DNA of 13,786 nt from JARRON01 sp037383845. GTDB taxonomy: Bacteria > Pseudomonadota > Gammaproteobacteria > Steroidobacterales > XN24. The notes below the pieces were generated by a model, which worked only from the letters and a program-made list of their open reading frames with translations, had not been told where the DNA came from and searched no databases. This document shows, piece by piece, positions 1-8,100 of this stretch (position 1 is the first letter of the stretch; each line of letters begins with the position of its first letter). The stretch spans positions 1-13,786 of the forward strand of contig JARRON010000051.1 in assembly GCA_037383845.1 (NCBI GenBank), written 5' to 3'. Both the position numbers and the translations under genes were made by a program.

Positions 1-328
1 GCGTCGCTCCCGCTCCACCGTCTTTCCGCTAATGCGGAAATTGGACTCGCCGCCCCGGATGGCGGCTCGCCCTGCGGGCGGCGTCCGTTTCCCGAGCAGC
101 GGCGAGGGCCGTGTCGTTTCGGTGCCCGGACGCTCATGCGGCCAGGGCGGGCGCCTCCCGGTCCATGACCCTCCCAGGCAGCGCCCCAGACGTGGTTAAC
201 CCTGGGAAAATCAGTCGCTTGAGAGGGACCTGGGCCGCCGCGGACCGAACTGTGAAACACAGGTGCCTTTCCTCGGGTCCAAGGGCACTAGACTTGAAGC
301 CGAAAAGCCGACGGGGTAACAACAAGCC
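1..328. other. Non-coding stretch upstream of mltF
   Basis: I find no convincing gene here. Short open frames exist on both strands, but none has a recognisable protein, and the region may include the far end of an upstream gene that I cannot identify. Three small inverted repeats are visible: TTTCCGC-TAAT-GCGGAAA at 23-40, GCCGCC with GGCGGC at 49-66 (6-nt loop), and CGCCC-TGC-GGGCG at 68-80. None is followed by a T-run on either strand, so they are not classical intrinsic terminators. I see no strong -35/-10 pair in front of mltF. Confidence 0.5.
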
Positions 329-1750
329 GTGAGACTGGTTTCCATCATCGTGCTGTGCCTGTTCCTGGGCACCTGCAGCCCGCACCTCACCCTGCTGGAG
401 CAGGTGGAGAAGGCGGGTGTGCTGCGCGTGGTGAGCCGGAACGCGCCGACCTCTTTTTACCTCGGGCCCCACGGCCCCGTCGGTCCGGAGTACGAGCTTG
501 CCCGGGGCTTCGCGGACTATCTCGGCGTGGAACTGGAGATGTACACGCTGGATTCCTCCGCCGGCATCCTGCCAGAGGTCATGGCGGGCCGGGCTGACCT
601 GGCCGCAGCGGCGCTGTCGGTCTCGCCGGCGCGGCAGGCGCTGGTGGAGTTCGGGCCGGAGTACCGGCGGGTCACGCACCAGCTGATACATCACCAGGGC
701 CTGCGCGTACCGGAAGACATCGGCGAACTGGAGGGCCGGCGCATCGAGGTCGTGGCGGGCAGCGCCTACGTGGACGATCTGCGCAGGCTCCGGGCCTTCA
801 ACCCGGAGCTGACGTGGCTGGAAAATCCTGCCGCAGACGTACAGGACCTGCTGGCTGCGGTGGCCGAGGGCAGGATCGACTACACCGTGGCCGACTCCAC
901 CGCTTTCCTCGTCAACCGCTTCTTCCACCCGGACATCGAGGTCGCCTTCGACGTCAGCGAGCCCCAGCCCGTGGCCTGGGCGTTCCGGCGGGGCATGGAT
1001 GCCTCCCTGGTGGATGCCTCACGGGAATACTTCGCCCGGGTCACAGCGGACGGTCGCCTGGCGGAGATCATGGAGCGCTACTACGGGCACACGGACCGCT
1101 TCGACTACGTGGGCACCCGGACGTTCCTCAGCCACGTGGAGGTGCGCCTGCCTCAGTACCGTGCCGCTTTCGAGACCGCCGCAGAGGAGTTCGGGATGGA
1201 CTGGCGGCTGCTGGCGGCCATGGGCTACCAGGAGTCCCACTGGGATCCCCACGCGGTATCCCCGACCGGCGTGCGCGGGATCATGATGCTCACCAACAGC
1301 ACCGCCGAAGCCATGGGCGTGGCCGACCGGGAGGACCCTGTGGCGAGCATCCGCGGCGGGGCGCGCTACTACCGCGGCATCAAGGACCGGCTCCCCGGAG
1401 ACATCGCAGAACCCGACCGGACCTGGATGGCGCTGGCCGCCTATAACGTGGGCCTGGGACACCTGGAAGCCGCCCGGCGGATCGCGGAAACCCGGGACCT
1501 GGATCCTCACCTGTGGCCGGACGTGCGGGACAGCCTGCCCCTCCTGACCCAGGAGAAGTGGTACCGCCGGGTCCGGAGCGGTTATGCCCGCGGCTGGGAG
1601 CCGGTCCGCTACGTGGACAACATCCGCCGCTACCTCGAGGTGCTGGCGTGGATTACGGCGGAGAGTGCGGATATACCCATCATCGCCCGTTCCGGCGACG
1701 ACGACGCCCCCGCGGAAGACGATCCCCCGGCGATGGGAGAAGACGTCTAG
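329..1750 (+). CDS. mltF: Membrane-bound lytic murein transglycosylase F
   Basis: MltF cleaves the MurNAc-GlcNAc bond of peptidoglycan to give 1,6-anhydro-MurNAc ends; it acts in the periplasm at the outer membrane. The 473-aa product starts at GTG 329 with a hydrophobic export signal (residues 3-15). Leu-Gly-Thr-Cys at 13-16 is an imperfect lipobox, so lipid anchoring is possible but unproven. Residues about 25-255 form a family-3 solute-binding-like domain, typical of MltF and thought to regulate it. Residues about 275-440 form the lysozyme-like SLT domain. Its catalytic Glu is E302 in GYQESHWDP, followed by the SPTGVRGIMM strand and the AYNVG motif (371-375). Length and domain order fit the family. 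The acidic, proline-containing tail (455-473) is poorly conserved in type. Its stop overlaps the tadA stop from the other strand. The ribosome site is weak (GGGG about 12 nt upstream). Confidence 0.93.
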   Translation: MRLVSIIVLCLFLGTCSPHLTLLEQVEKAGVLRVVSRNAPTSFYLGPHGPVGPEYELARGFADYLGVELEMYTLDSSAGILPEVMAGRADLAAAALSVSPARQALVEFGPEYRRVTHQLIHHQGLRVPEDIGELEGRRIEVVAGSAYVDDLRRLRAFNPELTWLENPAADVQDLLAAVAEGRIDYTVADSTAFLVNRFFHPDIEVAFDVSEPQPVAWAFRRGMDASLVDASREYFARVTADGRLAEIMERYYGHTDRFDYVGTRTFLSHVEVRLPQYRAAFETAAEEFGMDWRLLAAMGYQESHWDPHAVSPTGVRGIMMLTNSTAEAMGVADREDPVASIRGGARYYRGIKDRLPGDIAEPDRTWMALAAYNVGLGHLEAARRIAETRDLDPHLWPDVRDSLPLLTQEKWYRRVRSGYARGWEPVRYVDNIRRYLEVLAWITAESADIPIIARSGDDDAPAEDDPPAMGEDV

Positions 1751-2211
1751 GGGGGACTGCCGCCGCGCCGGGCTCGGAAAAAAGCCTTCAACAGCTCCCC
1801 GCACTCGTCGGCCAGGATGCCGCCGGTGACGTCTACCTGGTGGTTCAGTGCCGGGGACCGGACCAGGTCGAAAACGCTTCCCGCTGCCCCGGTGCGGCGG
1901 TCAGCCGCGCCGTAAACCAGCCGGGAGACACGAGCGTGGACCATTGCGCCGGCGCACATGGGGCAGGGCTCCAGGGTGACGTAGAGCGTAGTGCCGGGCA
2001 GCCGGTAGTTGCCGAGCGTCTCCCCGGCGGCCCGCAGGGCCAGGATCTCCGCGTGCGCCGTCGGATCCTGGCCTGCGATGGGGGCGTTCGCCGCTTCCGC
2101 GATGACCTGACCCTCCCGGACGATCACCGCCCCGACGGGGACCTCCCCTGCCCGCCTGGCCTGCCGGGCCAGCACCACGGCCCGGCTCATGAAAAAAGTG
2201 TCATCCGACAT
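1747..2211 (-). CDS. tadA: tRNA-specific adenosine deaminase TadA
   Basis: TadA deaminates the wobble adenosine (A34) of tRNA-Arg(ACG) to inosine in the cytoplasm. The chosen start at 2211 gives 154 aa beginning MSDDTFFMSRA; an upstream in-frame start at 2277 would add 22 residues that look unlike the family and would overlap the peptidase gene. The zinc site of the cytidine/deoxycytidylate deaminase fold is complete: H53 and E55 in TAHAEI, with E55 the proton shuttle, and C83 and C86 in EPCPMCAGA. The NAPI segment (42-45) and the GAADRRTGAAGS region are also as in TadA. It lies 47 nt downstream of the M24 peptidase gene on the same strand, so co-transcription is plausible. Its TAG stop (1747-1749 read in reverse) shares CTAG with the mltF stop. 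Identity is secure; only the start is uncertain. Confidence 0.95.
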   Translation of the reverse strand: MSDDTFFMSRAVVLARQARRAGEVPVGAVIVREGQVIAEAANAPIAGQDPTAHAEILALRAAGETLGNYRLPGTTLYVTLEPCPMCAGAMVHARVSRLVYGAADRRTGAAGSVFDLVRSPALNHQVDVTGGILADECGELLKAFFRARRGGSPP

Positions 2212-2258
2212 GAGATTCGGTCCGGGACGCTGGTGCCGTGGACGGAGCCGGCCGGCGC

Positions 2259-3626
2259 CTACCGGATCACGTGCCACCGGGTCTGCCGCCCGGCCAGGTA
2301 GATGACCCGCTGGCCGTCGAAGACCGCGCTCTGCTCCAGCTTGATCTGGATCCAGCGATCTCCCCAGGCCGGCGCAGGCTGGCGGATGTTGCCCTCGATG
2401 GCGTAGGCCGTGCTCGGATATAGCGGCCAGTCGCCCTCCTCCGGCGTCGGACCCTGGTTATCCCACATACCGATGGTGGGCCCGGGGGCATGGCCAAAGA
2501 ACCCGATAGGGTGACTGTAGGTTCGGCTGTCGATGCCCGCAGCCTCGGCGGCCTTCCGCGTGGCGGCCAGGATTTCGTTGCCGGTCCGGCCCGGCCGGAA
2601 CTCGGCGGTGAGCAGGTCCTGCCAGCGGTTGCCCTCGGCCAGCGCCTCCTGCAGCCATCCAGGCGCGGCGTCTTCGCCAGGGCGCAGCACGTAGGCCATC
2701 TCCTGGGTGTCAGTACAAAGCTTCAGGTAACAGATTCCCACGTCGGTATGCAGCACGTCGCCCGGCCGTATGACCCCGGTATCGCCGCAGAAATGATCGT
2801 CCCGGCCGCACTCCACGTCCTCGGCCTGCCGGCTCACATAGGGCATGAACCAGGGCTGAAGCCCCAGCGCGGCGAATCGCTCGCGGATGTACCAGGCCAC
2901 GTGGTCGGTCGTAGTCACACCGGGCGTGATCACCCGGTTACTGAAAGCTTCCGCAATCACGCCCCGGGCGATGGCGACGATCTGGGGATAGACCGAAAGC
3001 TCCGATGGCGACCGGGTTTCCAGCCAACGGATCACCAGGTTCTCCGCCGACACCAGGCGGGCGGGATAGGGTTCAGGCAGCGCCTCGTGCAGCCGCTGGT
3101 ACAGGCTCTGTGTCAGGCCGTCCGCAACGGCCCAGGTGCGGGAGACGTTGATGCCGATGCGCCCCGGATCCCGGTCGCGCACCAGCTCGCCCAGGGCGGT
3201 CCACTGGGCCTCCAGCTCACCGCCCTCCCAGGCAGTTTCATAGGGCTCGCCGAGGGGATAACGGTTCACCGACAGCCGCTCCACGGACCCGTCTTCCAGC
3301 CGATGGAAAACCAGCATGGTCGTGCGGCGGGCGGCGAAGCTCGGCTGGGGCACGAGGGTGTGATAGACCGGATCTTCGCCGTACTCCCGGTTGATCACCA
3401 GCCACATGTCGATGCCGGCCTCCGCCATGAGCCGGGGCAGCAGGCGCTCGAGGCGCTCGTCCAGTATCCGGTTTTCCGGCTCGACGCGGGCCTGGTGCGG
3501 AAGCACGGCAAAGCCGTCGGCGGAGGGGATGACGCGGCCCTGGGCCATCTCGGCTGCGGCACCGCCGGCCAGCAGCAATGCCACCACAGCCGCACCCCAG
3601 CGGCCGAAGGAGTCGGTCTTCACCAT
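2259..3626 (-). CDS. Exported M24-family metallopeptidase (Xaa-Pro aminopeptidase-like)
   Basis: The 455-aa product starts with a typical signal peptide (basic N-terminus, hydrophobic 11-20, probable cleavage near AGGAAAE, 21-26), so it should be periplasmic or surface-attached. Residues about 50-210 resemble the non-catalytic N-domain of prolidase/aminopeptidase P proteins, and about 215-445 the pita-bread catalytic domain. The five expected metal ligands can be placed: D295 (HTDVG), D306 (CTDTQ), H372 (SHPIGFFGHAPGP; H379 is close by), E411 (AIEGNI) and E431 (KLEQSAV). Family knowledge points to hydrolysis of X-Pro dipeptide or N-terminal X-Pro bonds, but the spacing is divergent and substrate cannot be assigned; it could be a non-proline M24 hydrolase. 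Four cysteines (273, 280, 299, 304) surround the metal site and may form disulfides. It probably heads a unit with tadA. The start has only a weak upstream GGGA. Confidence 0.85.
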   Translation of the reverse strand: MVKTDSFGRWGAAVVALLLAGGAAAEMAQGRVIPSADGFAVLPHQARVEPENRILDERLERLLPRLMAEAGIDMWLVINREYGEDPVYHTLVPQPSFAARRTTMLVFHRLEDGSVERLSVNRYPLGEPYETAWEGGELEAQWTALGELVRDRDPGRIGINVSRTWAVADGLTQSLYQRLHEALPEPYPARLVSAENLVIRWLETRSPSELSVYPQIVAIARGVIAEAFSNRVITPGVTTTDHVAWYIRERFAALGLQPWFMPYVSRQAEDVECGRDDHFCGDTGVIRPGDVLHTDVGICYLKLCTDTQEMAYVLRPGEDAAPGWLQEALAEGNRWQDLLTAEFRPGRTGNEILAATRKAAEAAGIDSRTYSHPIGFFGHAPGPTIGMWDNQGPTPEEGDWPLYPSTAYAIEGNIRQPAPAWGDRWIQIKLEQSAVFDGQRVIYLAGRQTRWHVIR

Positions 3627-3734
3627 CGGAGCATGTCCCGTATCTCGGCGGAAGCGCCGGCGATGCTAGCACGAGCCGCAATCCTGGCGGTCCGCGGCGT
3701 GGCACACGGCCGCGCCAGCAAGTAGGATTCCGCC

Positions 3735-4151
3735 ATGGCCCCTGCCCGGCTGACAGCACTGGCTCTCCTGTTCCTGTCGACGGTCCCTCCCGCCGCGGGG
3801 CAGACCCCGGACCCGGCCGCCGAGCGGGCTCGTCTCGCCAGGGAACGGATCGAGGCCGAGGCGACGCGGATCGAACAGGAAGCCGAGCGTGCGGCTGCCG
3901 AGCCCGTGCAGTCGTCGCCGGTCCCGAAAGAGCCGGCTCCGACCCCGACGCCCGCCGAGACGGCCCCGTCGCCGGCGGCGTTTCCCGCGACGCAAGCCGC
4001 AGCGCCCGCCGAAACCGCGCCGGCCCGGGACGCGCTGGCCTCCCGCGCCCTGGAACAGCTCCGTGAGCTGGGGGAATTGAGAGACGCGGGCTACGTCACG
4101 GACGAGGAGTTCCAGAGGATCAAGAACCGGATCCTCGACGACCGGTTCTAG
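3735..4151 (+). CDS. Small exported SHOCT-domain protein
   Basis: A 138-aa protein of unknown function. It has a signal peptide (MAPARLTALALLFLSTVPPAAG, cleavage near residue 22), then a charged Ala/Glu/Arg helix (about 27-57) likely to form a coiled coil, a Pro/Ala/Thr-rich flexible linker (about 58-98), and a C-terminal SHOCT domain (about 103-136). The SHOCT pattern is a Leu-rich helix, then LRDAGYVTDEEFQRIKNRIL. SHOCT domains are short helical hairpins, often at the C-terminus, and thought to mediate oligomerisation or partner binding. An AGGA site at 3724-3727 lies 7 nt before the ATG. The gene diverges from the M24 peptidase gene across 108 bp that should hold both promoters, but I could not assign either. 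No clear terminator follows. It is separated from the sugar operon by the operator-bearing promoter and probably belongs to neither unit. Confidence 0.8.
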   Translation: MAPARLTALALLFLSTVPPAAGQTPDPAAERARLARERIEAEATRIEQEAERAAAEPVQSSPVPKEPAPTPTPAETAPSPAAFPATQAAAPAETAPARDALASRALEQLRELGELRDAGYVTDEEFQRIKNRILDDRF

Positions 4152-4212
4152 CTGCTGCCCCTCTTTCGCGGCCTGATTCCGAACGACCATTGAGACTCGC
4201 CCGGGCGGTGAA

Positions 4213-4241
4213 ATGACAGCGCTGTCAGATGTCGCTACAAT
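4213..4241 (+). promoter_or_regulatory. Promoter of the beta-glucan operon
   Basis: ATGACA at 4213-4218 matches the -35 consensus at five of six positions, and TACAAT at 4236-4241 matches the -10 consensus at five of six, with an ideal 17-bp spacer. Transcription should start near 4248, giving a leader of about 135 nt before the first gene. The LacI-type palindrome begins at the second base of the -35 box, so a bound repressor would cover the -35 and part of the spacer. Confidence 0.75.
4214..4227. promoter_or_regulatory. LacI-type operator upstream of the operon
   Basis: TGACAGCGCTGTCA is a perfect 14-bp palindrome with a central CG pair, the shape typical of LacI-family operators. The same half-site frame TGACA-N4-TGTCA occurs in front of the lacI-type gene in this window (10477-10490). 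That is strong context for one regulator binding both. Binding itself is inferred. Confidence 0.8.
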
Positions 4242-4387
4242 CGGGGCTTTGAGGCTTCCCGGCGAGGACGGACGCGGGCCCTCCGGCCCGGCGGTCCATT
4301 GGAAGCGCCCCTGGCTTCCGGCGGGCGGCGAGGGGGGAGTTCCCCGCCGGTTCGAAGCCTCGTGCGACTGAATCCCGGAAGATGGCC
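4242..4387 (+). other. GC-rich structured 5' leader of the operon
   Basis: There is no gene in this predicted untranslated leader. GGAAGC at 4301-4306 can pair with GCTTCC at 4314-4319 (7-nt loop) or with another GCTTCC at 4254-4259, so two mutually exclusive hairpins are possible. GGGG at 4334-4337 can pair with CCCC at 4342-4345. I recognise no known riboswitch. In a genome this GC-rich such pairings arise often by chance. Confidence 0.3.
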
Positions 4388-5131
4388 ATGGATCCGCTGA
4401 TTCTTCTCGCATCTACCCTGCTCGCCCAGGCCGACGGCACGGGCGCCGGCTCCCATTACGCGGGCAGGACCGAGTACCACGCGCCGCGGGCGGTCGAAGC
4501 CCCGCAGGTGGACGGTGTGCCTGCCGAGGACGTCTGGGAGCGGGCGCCGTGGCAGCCACTCGATCAGCGGTGGCTCGGTCCGGCCTACTCGGCGCAGGAT
4601 TTCGCGGGCCGTTACAAGGTCGTCTGGACCGAAGAACGGCTCTACCTGCTGGCCGAAATCGTTGACGACGTGCTGATCGATGCCTACCGGGATCCCCTGG
4701 TCCAGTACTGGGACGATGACTGCCTGGAGATCTTCGTCGACGAGGATTTCTCCGGCGGCGACCACCAGTACAGCCACAACGCCTTCGCCTACCACCTCTC
4801 CCTGGACAACCGCGCCATCGACATCGGTCCGGACAGGCGTCCCCGGGAGTATTCCCACCACGTCGAGAGTCGTTGGCGGGCATCCGGCCAACGCCTGGTC
4901 TGGGAGGTGGCCATCGACGTCTACCCCGATACTTACGCAGACGACTCGGACGCCAACGAGCCGGTCCGGCTCCACGCCGGCAAGGTGCTCGGGCTGATGG
5001 TGGCTTACTGCGACAACGACGGCAGCCCGCTGCGGGAGAACTTCATCGGCTCCGAATCCGTGCCCTCGGGACCTACCGACCGCGGCTGGATCGATGCCGG
5101 GCTTTTCGGGGCCCTGGTGCTGGCCGACTGA
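4388..5131 (+). CDS. CBM9-like carbohydrate-binding protein
   Basis: First gene of the operon, 247 aa. Residues about 25-240 follow the CBM9 / sugar-binding jelly-roll pattern: an opening AxQVDGVPAEDVWERAPW segment, then KVVWTEERLYLLAEIVDD, a YWDDDCLEIFVD strand, and aromatic residues (W, Y) that could stack on sugar rings. No catalytic motif is seen, so it is probably a glycan-binding accessory protein. I start at ATG 4388 because GGAAG at 4377-4381 sits 6 nt before it; ATG 4382 abuts that site and would add only two residues. The N-terminus (MDPLILLASTLLAQADG) is hydrophobic and ends in a plausible cleavage region but lacks a basic residue, so export is likely rather than certain. It ends 16 nt before the phosphorylase gene. 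Family-level function is fairly secure; ligand (beta-1,3-glucan) is inferred from context. Confidence 0.8.
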   Translation: MDPLILLASTLLAQADGTGAGSHYAGRTEYHAPRAVEAPQVDGVPAEDVWERAPWQPLDQRWLGPAYSAQDFAGRYKVVWTEERLYLLAEIVDDVLIDAYRDPLVQYWDDDCLEIFVDEDFSGGDHQYSHNAFAYHLSLDNRAIDIGPDRRPREYSHHVESRWRASGQRLVWEVAIDVYPDTYADDSDANEPVRLHAGKVLGLMVAYCDNDGSPLRENFIGSESVPSGPTDRGWIDAGLFGALVLAD

Positions 5132-5147
5132 CCACGGGAGGCTCTGA

Positions 5148-8100
5148 ATGGATCCAGCGACACAGCACGGCGAGAGCGCAGCCCAGGGGGTCCACGGCGA
5201 ATTCGTCGATCTCGACGGGGAACGCTACTACGCCATAAGAAACGTGGACCGGATGCCGCCGTTTTTCGTCAGCATCGTCTCTGCGGCAGACCACTGGCTC
5301 TTCGTGTCTTCCACCGGCGGTCTGACCGCCGGGCGCGTCTCCCCGGACACGGCGCTCGTCCCATACGTGACGGTGGACAAGATTCACGACTCGGCACTGC
5401 CCACCGGACCGAGAACCCTGATCCGCGTGGCCGCGGACGACCGGGTCCTGCTCTGGGAACCCTTCAACCGGGAGCAGGACCACCTCTTCGCCGTGACCCG
5501 GAACCTTTACAAGAACCTCATCGGCAACAAGCTTTGCTTCGAAGAGATCAACCACGATCTCGACCTCACATTCCGCTACATCTGGGCCACCAGCGAGGCA
5601 TTCGGCTTCGTGCGCGAATGCCGGCTCGGCAATGCCGGGAGCCGGGCCCTGACGGTGGACGTCCTGGACGGCCTGCAGAACATACTGCCCGCAGGAACGC
5701 CCAGGTTCACCCAGACCAACTCGAGCAACCTGGTCGATGCTTACAAGTGGACGGAGCTCGACGCAGGCTCCGGCCTTGCCATGTTCACGCTGTACTCCCG
5801 CATAACTGATCGCGCCGAGCCCGCCGAATCGCTCAAGGCCAACGTGGTCTTCAGCCTCGGCGCCGGCACAGCGGAAACCCTGCTTTCCTCCGACCAGATC
5901 GAACTTTTCCGGCAGGGCCGCCGACCGGAACACGAGCAGAATAAACGCGGCATCCGCGGCGCCTATTTCGTCAGCCGCCGGCTGGAACTGGCTCCCCAGG
6001 CGGAGGATTCCTGGGCGCTCGTCGCGGACGTGGAGCAGACCCAGGCCCAGGTGGTCCGCCTGCGTCGCCGGCTGGAAAGCGGCGAGGCGGTCCTGGACGC
6101 CGTGCGTGCCTCCGTGGCGGAAGGATCCGACAGGCTGGCCCGGATCATGGCCAGCTGCGATGGCTTCGAGACCTCTGCCGAGGAAACGGTCTCGGCCCAC
6201 CACTACGCGAACGTACTTTTCAACGTGCTCCGGGGCGGATACTTCCCCGCCCAGTACGAAATCTCCGCAAGGGATTTCCGCCGCACCGTGCGCGACTTCA
6301 ACCTGCCGGTCTATCGGCGTCACCAGGGCTTCCTGGACGGGCTTCCGGATTCCCTGGAACTGGCGGCGCTTCGGGAAAGCATCGCCGACGAGGGAGATCC
6401 CCAGCTCGCGCGCCTCGGCCAGGAGTACCTGCCCATCGCCTTCGGGCGCCGGCACGGGGATCCCAGCCGGCCGTGGAACCAGTTCGAAATCCGCGTCCGG
6501 GACAAGCGCGGCGAGCCGCTGCTGCACTACGAAGGCAACTGGCGGGACATCTTCCAGAACTGGGAGGCCCTGGCGCTCAGCTACCCGGAATTCGTCGAGA
6601 GCATGATCGCGAAGTTCGTCAACGCCTCGACCCTGGACGGACACAATCCCTACCGGATTACCAAGGAAGGCATCGACTGGGAGGTGGAGGACCCGGACGA
6701 CCCGTGGAGCTACATCGGCTACTGGGGCGACCACCAGATCATCTACCTGCTGAAGCTGCTCGAGATTTCACGCAGCTTCCATCCGGCCCGGCTGGCCGGG
6801 ATGCTGCGCAGGCCCATCTTCGCCTACGCCAACGTGCCCTATCGGATACGGGATTTCGACGCGCTGCTGGCCAACCCCAAGAGCACGGTGGACTACGACG
6901 AGGCCCTGGCGGCGCGGATCGAGGCGCGCGTGGGCGAGATCGGGGCCGACGGCAGGCTCGTCGCCCGCGAAGACGGCGACGTGCTGCTGGTCACCCTGAT
7001 GGAGAAGCTGCTCGTCCCGCTGCTGGCGAAGGTCGGCAACCTGGTCATCGACGGCGGCATCTGGATGAACACCCAGCGGCCGGAGTGGAATGACGCCAAC
7101 AATGCCCTCGTCGGCCAGGGCCTTTCCATGGTGACGCTCTGCTACCTCCGCAGGTACGTGCTCTTTCTGAAGGAGCTGGTCGAGGCGGAGACTGAAGGCT
7201 TCGAAATCTCCGAAGACGTTGCCCGCTGGCTCGACGAGAGCGCCGCATCGATCGAGCACGCCCGGCCGCTGATGGGAACGGAGGTCGACGATCGCCAGCG
7301 CTTTACGTGCCTCCGGGAACTGGGCGAGGCCGCGGCCCGCTTCCGCCAGCGTGTCTACGGCCAACAGCTGTCGACATCGAGCGTGGCGGTGTCCGGGCAA
7401 GCCATCATGCGGCTGCTGGACGGCGTCCTCGTCGCCGTGGACCACAGCATCCGCCGGAATCGCCGGCCCGATGGTCTCTACCACGCCTACAACCTGCTGG
7501 AGAAGTCCCAGGACGGCATAGGCGTCGATCACCTATACCCCATGCTCGAAGGCCAGGTGGCCGTTCTCAGCTCCGGCGCGATGGGTCCCCGGGACGCCGT
7601 TTCCCTGCTGGAAGCCCTGTTCGCCAGCGACATTTACCGCCCGGACCAGCACAGCTTCATGCTCTATCCGGACCGGGACCTGCCCGGTTTCCTGGAGAAG
7701 AACGTCATCCCGCCGGACGACGTGGCAGCCATCCCCCTGCTGCAAACCATGCTTGCCGAAGGGGACGAGCGCATCGTGCTCCGGGATGAAGACGGCCGGT
7801 ATCGGTTCAGCGCGGACTTCACCAATGCGGGAGACCTGGATGCCCAGCTGAACGCGCTGGAGGACGTCAGCGCCGGCGACATCGAGGCCGCCCGCAAGCC
7901 CCTGCGAAACCTGTTCGAAAAAGTGTTCGACCACCAGGCGTTCACGGGCCGGTCCGGTACGATGTTCGGCTTCGAGGGCCTGGGCTGCATCTACTGGCAC
8001 ATGGTCTCGAAGCTGCTGCTGGCAGTGCAGGAATGCTTTTTCGCCGGGCTGGACGACGGAGCCGACCCCGAGACGCTGGCTCGCCTCGCCGGGCTTTACT

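Noticed and set aside
134..928. 264-aa open frame on the minus strand overlapping the mltF start
   Set aside because: It is opposite a convincing MltF binding domain and has no domain pattern; it would also occupy the expected mltF control region.
3687..3716. GC-rich hairpin (CGCGGCGTG with CACGGCCGCG) before the SHOCT gene as terminator or riboswitch
   Set aside because: No T-run on either strand, no resemblance to a known riboswitch, and such stems are common in this base composition.
2490..3725. 411-aa open frame on the plus strand
   Set aside because: It is antisense to the M24 peptidase, which has a signal peptide and all metal ligands; the plus-strand product has no recognisable pattern.
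3751..3764. TGACAGCACTGGCT, a partial match to the LacI operator
   Set aside because: Only one half-site is intact, the central CG is missing, and it lies inside the signal-peptide codons of the SHOCT gene with no promoter register like the two real sites.
5073..6734. 553-aa open frame on the minus strand
   Set aside because: It lies opposite the phosphorylase gene, shows no family motif, and is explained by high-GC third-position bias; the plus-strand gene has clear family motifs and a good ribosome site.
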